From Nymphaea colorata (taxonomy: Eukaryota > Streptophyta > Magnoliopsida > Nymphaeales > Nymphaeaceae): DNA of 60,000 nucleotides. The stretch is taken from NCBI RefSeq assembly GCF_008831285.2, contig NC_045142.1, positions 10,227,952-10,287,951 on the forward strand. Direction: 5' to 3'. The notes beneath the pieces were generated by a model. It was not told the DNA's origin and searched no databases. It worked only from the letters and a program-made list of their open reading frames with translations. Below, in pieces: positions 1 to 11,500 of this stretch; within the stretch, counting starts at the first letter, position 1, and every line of letters starts with the position of its first letter. The position numbers and the translations under genes are program-made.

Positions 1-264
1 TCGATATCTACTCATATTGGAAATCTTTAATATTTTATATTTTAATATCTTAGAAACCTTTGTAAAGGAACCATTCGTTCTAAGTGAGCCTACTACCCAA
101 CAGGTACCTGGCCCGTTACCCACCCTTATTAAAAGGTCACTCTCTTTATAACTTCAATTGCTCGTTTAAGATTTCATTTTTAAATTACAAAAGGAATCAC
201 ACAATTGCATGACATTACCCGGCTTAATCCCTCAATAGATGAGTCTCGCACACACAAAAGTAAG

Positions 265-650
265 GATGTCAATATGTCCGATTTGGATAAGATATTCAAT
301 CAAACTGTTCAAAAAAAATTTGATATATATAAAAAAAATGTCTGATTTAAAAAATAGATGAAATTCAGATTTAAGAAATGACATTCGATCGGATTCATAT
401 ATATATAAATATTTGCTCCGATTTAGATATGAATTCAGATCAGATTTATTTTTAAACAAATATCCTATATCTGATGCTGTTACATTATGAAAATCAGCCA
501 ACTTAGATTCAAAAATTTGAACTCGGATTCGTATATGAATGTCAAAATCTGATTCATATCGAATTTAGATTGTGAAATTAGATTTCAAATTTGGATTCAG
601 ATATGACTTTTCTTTATTAGTATTTAAATATAAATCCAAACATGAATATG
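265..650. repeat. Diverged dispersed repeat, copy 1
   Basis: AT-rich stretch built from short phrases of the type 'gattcagattt' and 'ttaagaaatgac'. It recurs in diverged form about 1 kb downstream (1250-1615) in the same orientation and with the same order of phrases; both copies end near the phrase 'gcttttcttt'. No protein is recognisable. Probably a pair of old non-autonomous transposon or LTR fragments. The remaining spacer from position 1 to about 2030 holds no convincing gene. Confidence 0.45.
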
Positions 651-1249
651 GGGATATCGAAAAAGGCAGCTATAGTTAACGATGCATCCCATTTTGAATA
701 TGATCCATTAACATCCCCACACAAAAGAGCTATGCTAAACGGAAGATTGCAAATTGCCAATTGGAGACAAAAGACAATAGAAATAATTGATAAGTATTGA
801 AAAGATACAATTTTTCATAAAAACCCCAAACATTGTAACATTCCAAAATGAAGAGTCGCAACTTTTAAACAAGATACCTTTTAAGAATATACCATTTCAT
901 TAAAAGATATAGAAAATAATTTATTTATTTTAATTTAAAAATATTTATTTAGAAACCTTATTGACGATTACAAGGTGCATTACCTTTAGAAAGAATGATG
1001 TTTAGGGTTCTGCTTTGTGGGCAGAAGCCCATACACATGCAATTGGAAGAAGGAAACGTCTTTGAATGACAGTTACTATGATAAAAAAAAAATGGTAGTT
1101 TGGAAGCAATTCTTGATATAAGATTGAAGTGACCAATGCAAAAGGAAGCAGTAAGGAACAAGTTGGACTGGAAATTAATATATTTGATTGTGATGATCCT
1201 TCTTGCCTACCCAGTTCCAAAATTAATGTATTTGATTGTAATGATCAAA

Positions 1250-1615
1250 TAGGGATGTTAATTTATCATATTTAGATCTGATATCCGACCAAACTATTTT
1301 AAAAAAGTTGGATATGAAAAAAAACTCTTAATTGGATTGGATTTGGATTTAAGAAATGAAATCTAATTAAATTTGAGTTTAGGTTCAGATATACATACAT
1401 AACTGATCAAACTAAAATCATATTTAGTTTTAAAGAAATATCATATATGCAATGTTTTTCATTTTGAAAATGGGTTAGATTCAGTTTAAAATTCCGATTC
1501 CGATTTTGATGCGAATGTAAACATCATATATAGCTTTTCTTTGTTCATACTTACATTTAAATTTGTGAATATTTTAATATAATAAACAGATATAGATAAG
1601 AGTATATTTAATTGA
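1250..1615. repeat. Diverged dispersed repeat, copy 2
   Basis: Second, same-orientation copy of the repeat at 265-650, sharing 'ttaagaaatgaaat' and 'gcttttctttgtt' phrases and the same order of AT-rich motifs. Non-coding. The copies differ by many substitutions and small indels, so the duplication is old. Confidence 0.45.
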
Positions 1616-2178
1616 CATCCAATGGTGATGAGACTCCATGAATTACAATCCCGAGAGAGGCCCTAACCAGAGTTAGTCTAACTTGTGATTTTTTATTAGT
1701 TTCTCTGTGTAATTTGCCTATTTTCTCTCTTTTGAACCAAGTAGTGGGTATATGACAGGATGGCAAAATTTTCGAAGTGGAGAGTTGTGCAGAAGGTCGG
1801 TGAATTTATTGGTCTCCATTTTGCTTTTTTCTGTTCTACATGTTTTAGTGAAACAGGATCTATGGGTAGAAAAAGTTTTACGTCACCTGAATACTTTTTT
1901 CGACTTGAACCTGCCAATATGCTCTATTCCTGAAAGTGTGAACCCTGCGTGCGCGTTATCTGTGGAATTTTTTGAAAGATGTGTGTTTCATAAAAAATAT
2001 TCGGGAGGGTGGCAATTCAGGAAGTAAGCTTGGATCTTTCCAGCAGAGTGGTTGGAAGATCAAGAGAGGGAGAGGGATCCTGCTGCCTTTTGTTCTTCCT
2101 TTTTCTTCTTCGTCTTACTTTTGGTGGGTTGATTATCACGAATAAGCGGAGAAGGGAATCAGATTCTCACTGATAGGA

Positions 2179-2506
2179 ATGGACCAGGACAATCAGAACG
2201 ACAAGACGAAGACGATGCCGGCAACCTCATCGTCTTCAACGCCGACGTCGGCAGCTGGGGAAGGTGGGCGTTGGGGGACGTGGGTGATGGGCGTGCCGAC
2301 CGAGCCGAAGGCGCACCCCGTGAACCAGCGAGCTGCCACATGGGTTGCCGACGACGCCATGGATCCGGCCAAGGCTGGGGCCGGCACCACCAACTACAAC
2401 AATTACTACTCGGGACCACCCGTTTCCGGCGGTGTACCGCCGTCTCAGAGCTACACCGGCAACCCCTATGTCCAGACATTCCCTGTACCCAACTCCTCCG
2501 GCAAGA
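2179..2506 (+). CDS. GEM-like gene, exon 1
   Basis: Starts at the ATG at 2179 and ends at the donor 'AAGA|GTTAGT', phase 1. GC-richer than its surroundings. Encodes the variable polar N-terminus, including 'WGTWVMGVP', which GEM-like proteins share. The start is the first in-frame Met; no upstream in-frame alternative is needed. Confidence 0.88.
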
Positions 2507-2509
2507 GTT

Positions 2510-2546
<37 letters not shown>

Positions 2547-5500
2547 TGATCTGATTAAGGTTCCATTTTGCCCGGGTTGTTTAACCTGTGCTTTTGGTTA
2601 AAGATGACGAAAATTTGGTGTTTTTTCAGGCCCGATGGATATGATCATGAGCGTACTGAATAAGTTGGGGAAGACGATTGACAAGACCGCCAGACAAGCC
2701 GAAGCATACGCCGGGAACGTCTGGCAACATTGTGAGTATTAGATGAATTCTTCCAAGGTTCGAGTATTACATGTAAATTGTTGGATGATCGAGTCAATAT
2801 TGGAACACCAATCTGGATTCGAGAGGCTGAGACTAACTTAAGACTAATGGGATGTAGGTTTTTCTAGGCGGGGCAAATAGTTAATTGGAAGATTTGACTA
2901 TATAGTACAATGGTTCCAGTATTGAGACGAGGATACAGTGAATCTGAATTGACGGAAGCCCGTTTCTGGATAATAGAAATCCTAAGTTCCTACTTTGTCC
3001 GGCATCTCAAAATTGAAATCATTTTGCATCTTGATTTCATCCAGAAGTTTGAGTTGAAACTGCATGATCTTACACACTCCAATACTTTCCAGTAACCTAA
3101 TATTTGAAACAATCTCTGACCTTTCAATACATAGTGTTCGCCATCTACAAGGATTTGTGACATTGTACCGGGAGACATTGTAGTCAGGTTTCTACAAAAA
3201 AGCTGCATTACGGTGTCATGATGATTGGTAGTGGCTGACTATAAAGCATAAGCACACAACAATGTTGTTTTTGTGTTCGTGCTGCTTAGTTTCCCATTTC
3301 TTTTAGAAGCCACATAAATGTTATGGGAACTCATAACTTTAGACTTGAGACTTTAATCCATCAGTTCTTATTTCTTAATAATTTGTGTCAGTATCTTAAC
3401 CTACTCTAGCAACTATGTCGAGGAAGCAAGCTGTAAGTTTTATGGATCTCAGGTTTGAAACAACAAAGCAGTATTAATATGCAATACTGGACTCTTTACT
3501 TGCACCCAAAAATGGGCCTAGACCCAAGGCAAATCACCCATACATATATATTCTTTCACTAAAGAAAAAGGGGCGAAGTGTTTGTCTTGAAGCTCCACCC
3601 ACAGCGTTTATATTAGATGATAGAACAGCCAAAACAATTTAAATTGTTATAATTAAAACTAAAACAATAATTTTTTTTTGGGCCACCTTGGTGCCTCACC
3701 CTAAAAATGTGAGATGCTACTCAGCCCCTAGGCAAGCTTAGGCACTCCTTTGACTACTAAGTTTGTGCCTATACAGGACACTTAATGCTCTTTTTACCAG
3801 GATTTAGAAGAACAAGCTCTAATAAGTAGCATCAACGATTACCTGTCATAGCACATCATAAATTATGATATGTAATGTAACTTTTGGCAGAGTCGACATG
3901 TTAGACCCCTCGAGTTATAGGAGTGTAATGGCCAATATTACACTATATCTTATGGTACACATGCCATATCATCCGATAAATTGATACAACATGTGTCACA
4001 TGATGTATGGGAGACGGAGAAAAGGGGACCCAAGACGGATTCTTGGTTTTGCCTTTTAAAAGTCCCCTCACAGCGGAGTCTGAAGACACTTTTAGTCTTA
4101 GGAGTTGTGGGTGAGGGAGATCTCACAATTTGAAAAATATTGATTTGAAGTTAGATTTGCTTGTGAGAGATGTATTTGAGGTTGAACAGAGGTTTGTAGT
4201 TTCTACTATGAAGGATTGAAGGGTATGAAGTCTCCTACTTTTACTGTAGATTTCTATTGTTTTTTGAGGATATGTTTTCAAATGATCCAGCATGGTAATG
4301 GTGCACATAGATGAGGGAAAATGACCGGCTAAAAGTAACTGTGACTGATAGAAAGACTTATCAACATGAGTCTCTTCACTAAGATTTCATTTAGCTGGGA
4401 TGCATGAAAATGTGGCCCTATGCACTGGTAAATCAATGTATGAACACAATTAATGCTCCAAAAGCAAAAAAATTGACAAAAGATTTGGAAGAAGCACCAA
4501 TGGTATATAATGAGCCCTGGGAAGTGGAGTATGAGGCAACTAAGGATGATAATGGGATTCTTACTTCCAATCCTGCTGATGCTTGTGTGAGATCTCCCAT
4601 GGCTAGTTTGAGGCAAAAGGGAAAGGTGAAATGTATATAGGAGGCAGTTCTAGCAGAAAGGAAAGAGGTGGATCAAGTGAAAGGCCTTATGGTAGAGCAC
4701 ATAGTGGAGGTTGAGTGCTTCTGCCTCAGTTAAAAGTTTTTTCTTTTTTATACTGCTCCCAATTCTCAACTTGAGTTTCGAACAGTTATGACTCTTAAGA
4801 TATGGTAAAATAGGCAAATAATGTAGTTGGGAGTTTTTTTTTTTTGGATGCATGTGGTCCATTTAATGCACAAACTAAGTATGTCTTCGGGTTATGGCAT
4901 ACAAAATTACTTCTGTAGGCCTTGGGTATTGTTGACGGGTTTTGTTGTTCGGGTCCGGATCCGTACCCGATCCGGTTTGTCCTAATTAGGACTACTTATA
5001 CTTCTGTAAACCCTAATCTTTGTGTTAATGAAGTGTTGAAGAGAGAGAGTGTCTGGAGGCTAGTGGGCACCAGACCTCCTCACCCGTGGTTTTTCTTCCC
5101 TCGAGTCGAGGGTTTTCCACGTTACATCTGTGTGCTTTCTTCTACTCTCGTGCACATTTTGTTTCTACATGGTATCAGAGCCGTCGGACTTGGAGAAAAC
5201 AAAATCTGTTTTTTGTTCTATGGTTGTGAAGTTCCAACCCTGACTGCCGCCGCCGCTACCACCGTCGCCGTCGCTACCACCACCGCCACCGCTGCCCTTG
5301 CTGCGCCGCCGCTGCCCTGGCCGTGACCGTGACCACCGTCGCTGCCCCGCCGTGGCTGTGACCGCTGCTGCGTCGCTGGTGTCGTGACTGCCGACGCCAA
5401 CGTCTCTGCTGACGCCTCTGCCGACGTCCGACCACCGACGCCGACGTCCGACGCCGTCGCCTCTTCTCGGCGCGCGCTGCCAAGCGCGGCCCTCTGCTTC

Positions 5501-8500
5501 CGCCGCGTCCTGCTGCTTCCGCAGCTCCCGCCGCTTCCGCCGTTGATCCCCGACTGCGTCATCTCACCTCTTCTCTCGGTTACTGCTGCTGTGTGTGTTC
5601 TTTGGCAGCCACTTCTACCTCGTGATCATGGCTGACTCGTCTTCTTCTTCAGTCAACACTACTCTGCCTGATGTTGTGTCTGCGCGGACTGATCATGTAC
5701 CGGTTCAGGTTACCACCATTCAACTTACCAAGGAGAACTATTCCCGATGGTCTGCTGCGATTACCATGGGGATTGCTGGGCGAGGACGCATTGCCTATGT
5801 GAATGGGAGAAAGGTTGAACCTGCTGCAGATAGTCTGGCTTGGGATACATGGTTTCTTGAAGACAACCAGGTCAAAACCTGGATTGTCAATTCAGTGTCC
5901 CCGGATATCCAACCCCTCATTCTTCGTAAGAAGACTGCAAGGGATATGTGGATTATTTTGGAGCAGATGTATGGCCAAAAGAAAAGGAAAGTTCGTGTGT
6001 ATCAACTTATGAAGGATGTGTATTCCCTGCGACAAGGTGCTCTCTCGGTTGCAAACTTTTATGCAGCATTAAAATCTAAGTGGGAGGACCTTGACTATCA
6101 CTCTGATATTCCATGGAGGTGTCCTCACGACCAGATGCAGTACATGACTGATAAATGGGAAAACAGGGTATTCCTTTTCTTATCCGGACTGAATGATGAC
6201 TTTGAAAATATAAGGAGTCAGATTCTTAACTCTGACGAATCATTTAGTATTGAAGATGTCTATTCCCGTGTTGAAGCTGAAGAACAGAGAAGGCTGCTCT
6301 CTAGTGGACGAAAGGGGGAAGAACAGTCTGCCTATGTTAGCCGTGCCCCTGTGGGAACTCCTCGTTCTTCCCGAAAATGTACTCATTGCAAAAAACTTGG
6401 TCATACTAGGGATTTTTGTTGGGACCTGTATCCAGAGAAGAAGGATAGTAGGGGGAGGTCTTCGAGTGGGAAGAAGCCTGTATCGTCTGCAACAAGTCTG
6501 AGTGATGGGAAAGGTTCTATTTCTGCAGAGCAGATTCGTGAGCTACGAGCATATTTGAGCAAGATTGATGTTGGTCAGGCAGATACACCAGATGAGGTGA
6601 AGATCAATCAGGCATTGGCTGTTTCAGGGGGAGAAGGTACTTCTTCTATGGGTGAATGGATTGTTGACAGCGGTGCCACTCATCACATGACTGGCAACCC
6701 CAAGCTTTTCCATGACTACAAGCTATCCTCGGGAAAGGAACGTGTGTCCCTTGCCGATGGTTCCTTTACTTCAGTGGCAGGGAAAGGGAGTCTTTCCTTG
6801 TTAAATAATTTTTTAGTTCATGATGCCTTACATGTTCCTCATCTTCCCTTAAATTTGTTATCTGTTAGTAAGATTACCAAGGAATTGAAGTGTGAGCTTA
6901 TATTTTCTGAAAAACGTTGTGTTTTGCAGGACTTGGTGACAGGGAAGAGGATTGGGATTGGTTTGGTGTCTGATGGGCTGTATCGGCTTCCTATACGTGT
7001 TGTCACAGCTCTTATGTCAGCAGTCAGCAGAACAGAGAAGAAGGAGGAAGAGTGTCGTCAGTTATTTTTGTTTTGGCATGAACGCCTTGGTCATCTCCCA
7101 TTTGGGATTTTGAAACATTTGTTCCCTGAACTATGTTCTAGTTTAAACATTTCCATGTTATCATGTGATGTGTGTCAGTTTGCGAAGCATGTTAGAGCTT
7201 CTTATCCAATTTCAAATAGTCGTTCTAATAAAGCTTTCTCCTTGGTTCATTCTGATGTGTGGGGGCCTTCGGGCATTCATTCTCGTGGTGGTTTTCAATA
7301 CTTTATAACCTTTATAGATGATTATTCAAGATGTACCTTTGTGTATTTGTTGAAAGATCGTAGTGAGGTGCCTCACATTATTGAAACTTTCATCCTCCTA
7401 GTGGAAAACCAATATGGAAATTCTGTCAAGACTTTTCGGTCTGATAATGCTCGTGAATATCTGTGTCTCACTGTTGAAGAATTCTTTCGAAAGAGGGGGA
7501 TTGTTCATGAGACATCCTGTAGTTATACCCCCCTCAAAATGGGGTTGCTGAGAGGAAAAATCGTCAGTTGCTCAATGTCACCCGAGCCATACTGTTCCAA
7601 AGACATCTCCCAAAATACTATTGGGGTGATGCAATCCTTACTAGTGTCTACTTGATTAATCGCATGCCCAGTCGTGTGCTAAAGGGTCGTACTCCATACT
7701 CTATGCTTCCAGGGAGTAGTCAACCTTTTCATCTTCCTCCTCGAGTCTTTGGATGTGTGTGTTTCATACATAACCACAGCCCCAATGTGAAAAAACTTGA
7801 TCCCAAATCTATTAAGGGCATCTTTCTTGGGTATTCTTCCACTAAAAAAGGTTATAAATGTCTAGATCCTACCACTGGTCGTCTTCACATTACCAAAGAT
7901 GTCACATTCTTGGAACATGTCTCCTATTTTGGTGAGAATTCTCTTCAGGGGGAGAAATTAATGTCTAAGGAAGAGTATTCTCCCACACAGGAAATTCAGT
8001 TTACAGACTTTATGGATTACAGGCGTGAAGAGAATCCTGTTGCCAAGGTGCTTGGCAAAGATGAAGATGGCAAAGATGAAGAGGGGACGACTACTGATGT
8101 ACATGAACAGGAGAAGGAGGGAGAGCATCCTTTGGTGACAGAACAAGAGGGTAATCGTATGTTTGGACAGGTGTATTCCAGGAGAAGAGCTTGTACTGAC
8201 AAGGTGATTGATGATGAGGAGGTTACACCGAATCCCAATCCTACTTCTTCCTTGGATGATCCAAGTCGTGTTCAGAAGCAAGATGTTGGAAAAGAAAAGG
8301 AGGATCTTCCTATTGCCTTGAGAAAGGGGGTCAGGTCATGTACCCAGCACCCTATTGGTAACTTCGTATCTTACTCTAGATTGAGCACTGACTATAAATG
8401 TTTTGTATCCTCCTTGGCTGTGGTTGTGATTCCCAGGAATGCTACAGAGGCTCAGGGTGACACTAAGTGGTCTCATGCAATGAAAGAAGAGATGGAAGCT

Positions 8501-11500
8501 TTAGACAGAAATCAGACATGGGAGGTGGTTGATATTCCTGAAGCAGCCCACTTGGTTGGGTCGAAGTGGGTCTACACTGTTAAGTACAAACCAGATGGTA
8601 GCATTGAAAGGTACAAAGCACGATTGGTGGCCAAGGGGTTCAGTCAGAAATATGGGATCGACTACTTAGAGACGTTTGCTCCTGTTGCAAAGATGAAGAC
8701 TGTTAGAGTTATTATTTCATTGGCGGTGCTGAAGGGTTGGGAGATGTGCCAACTTGATGTAAAAAATGCCTTTCTCAATGGAGATCTCGAAGAGGAAGTG
8801 TACATGTGCATGCCACCAGGTTTTGAGAAGCCTGGAAAATGCTGTAAATTGAAGAAAGCTTTGTATGGGCTGAAACAGTCTCCCCGAGCATGGTTTGAAC
8901 GGCTCAGACTTGTTATGAAGAAACATGGCTACAAACAAGGAAATGGAGATCATACCCTGTTTGTAAAGAGAAGAGAGAGTAAAGTTACTCTACTATTGGT
9001 TTATGTTGATGATATGATTGTTACAGGTGATGATAAGGAAGAGATAGCAAGATTAAAGGGTTTACTATCTACTGAATTCGATCTAAAAGATCTTGGTAAG
9101 CTGAAGTATTTTCTGGGTATTGAAATTGCTAGATCAGGTACAACTCTTGTACTTAGTCAAAGGAAGTATACCCTGGATCTACTAAAGGAGACAGGAAAAC
9201 TGGGATGCAGACCAGCCTCTACTCCTATAGATGCTGGGCATAAACTTGGTAGCAAAGATGGAGAACTGTTGGGTGAAGAAGCTAAAGGGAGATATCAACG
9301 TCTAGTTGGCAAACTGATTTATCTCACTCTGACTAGACCTGATATCACATTTGCTGTAAATGTGATGAGCCAGTTCATGCATGCACCTACAGATATGCAC
9401 TTGAAGGCTGTAGATAGAATTTTGTGCTACTTGAAGAAGAATCCCGGAAAGGGACTTCTATATGTGCAACAAAGATCTATTGAAGTTGAAGGGTATTCTG
9501 ATGCAGACTGGGCAGGCTGTGTTGACACCAGAAGATCTACTTCAGGATACTGCGTCTACTTGGGGGGAAATTTGGTTGTTTGGAGAAGCAAGAGACAAGA
9601 TGTGTGTTCCCGCTCGAGTGCAGAGGCTGAATATAGGGCTGTGGCTACTGGGGTATCAGAATTGTTATGGCTGAAGATCTTACTGACAGATATTGGAATA
9701 GAGATTGAAGGGCCTATGAGGATGTATTGTGATAATAAGTCTGCAATTAACTTGGCTAACAACCCGGTTCTTCATGATCGAACAAAGCATGTGGAGATCG
9801 ACCGTCACTTCATCAGAGAAAGAATTGATGCTAAGGAATTAACGCTACCTTACATGAAGTCTGAAGACCAAACTGCTGATGTCCTAACCAAGGCCTTAAG
9901 TGTAACTCCATTTGAGAGAAATGTATCCAAGTTGGGCATGTTTGATATGTATGCCCAACTTGAGGGGGAGTGTTGACGGGTTTTGTTGTTCGGGTCCGGA
10001 TCCGTACCCGATCCGGTTTGTCCTAATTAGGACTACTTATACTTCTGTAAACCCTAATCTTTGTGTTAATGAAGTGTTGAAGAGAGAGAGTGTCTGGAGG
10101 CTAGTGGGCACCAGACCTCCTCACCCGTGGTTTTTCTTCCCTCGAGTCGAGGGTTTTCCACGTTACATCTGTGTGCTTTCTTCTACTCTCGTGCACATTT
10201 TGTTTCTACAGGTATAAAATGCTCTGGTATCATGAATTGACTCTTAATGCAAATGTTGAAGAAGTAATGACATACTATGATGAATTGAAATAGATTTGGA
10301 GAGATACATGGTGTAGTGTTTTGGTAGATGGATAGACTGATATGAGGGCAAAAATGTGAAAAGTGACTATAACAGTCACAAAGAATACATATAATACCAA
10401 AAAGGCACTAAGGCCAAGTGAAGAAGAGTAATACTCATTCAATAAACAATATAAAGGCTGTAAAATACAGCTTATCCTTTACAAAGACTGTTACAAGGAT
10501 ATTTATAAGAGAGAATAAGAAGAGATGAGCTAAACTAGCCGTTGGGCTAGTTCCAACAGCTCTTAATAGAGCTGTTAGAACTGCCAACGGCTAGTTTGGC
10601 AGAAATAATAAAAAATAAAAAATAAAAAATAAAGAGAAAAGAAAGAAATAAACTAAATCCTAAACTAATTCCTAACTAATCCTAAACTAGCTCTTAACTA
10701 AGATAATACCTAATTAAGAGATAACAACAATAAGAAATCATATTTCTTAACACCCCCCCTTAAACTTACGGTGCTATCACCGAAAGTTTATCTAAAAGAA
10801 AGTTGAATCTGGGAGAACATAGAGGCTTTGTGAAGAAATCAGCCAGCTGGAACTCGGAGGAGACATATGGAAGTTTGATAGTCTTCTTCAAAAATTCTTC
10901 ACGAACATAGTGACAGTCCATTTCTATATGCTTTGTTCGTTCATGGAATGTTTGATTCTTGGCAATGTAGATAGAACTCTTGTTGTCGCAGCATAAATCA
11001 GTGGGTTCTTCTATCTTTATTCCCATATCAAGGAGCATTTGGCGAAGCCAGACAATTTCCATAGTTGTAGAAGCCATGGCTCGATATTCAGCTTCAGTAG
11101 AGGATAGTGAGACTTTCTGTTGCTTTTTGCATTTCCATGAGATGAGTGATTCTCCTGGAAAAACACAAAATCCAGTAGTTGAGTGTCTATCATTAGGATC
11201 TCCTCCCCAATCAGCATCAGTATAAGCAATCAAGTTCAAGGAGGAAGAGGAAGACATAAATACTCCCTTGTTTATTGTTCCCTTAATATATCTGATGATA
11301 CGAAGAACAACTCCCATATGAACGGTTGATGGAGCATGTTGAAATTGACTCACAGTATGAACTGCATGAGCAATGTCAGGCCGAGTGATGCTAAGGTACA
11401 TCAAGGATCCCACAAGTTGTCGGTAAAGAGTGGGATTGGCAAGTGGAACTCCATCATCAATCTTCATCTTGCTTCCTACTGCTTCAGGAGTTTCTGTGAC

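Larger units (their letters stand above)
4930..10210 (+). mobile_element. Ty1/copia LTR retrotransposon (copia-1), young
   Basis: Complete element: 240-bp LTRs at both ends that I read as identical, target-site duplication GGTAT at 4925-4929 and 10211-10215, a primer-binding site next to the 5' LTR and a G-rich polypurine tract next to the 3' LTR. Gene order is gag, protease, integrase, RT, RNase H, which defines Copia. Identical LTRs imply very recent insertion. It sits within the hAT relic in intron 2 of the GEM-like gene, in the same orientation as the gene. One frameshift in integrase splits the polyprotein, so this copy is unlikely to be autonomous. Confidence 0.95.

Noticed and set aside
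4404-4640. Stand-alone 78-residue ORF as a gene
   Set aside because: It lies in the wrong frame over the hAT BED-finger remnant, and is explained by it.
5218-5562. Antisense Arg/Ala/Gly-rich ORFs in the copia-1 leader
   Set aside because: They result from GC-rich triplet composition in a non-coding leader and overlap each other in several frames.
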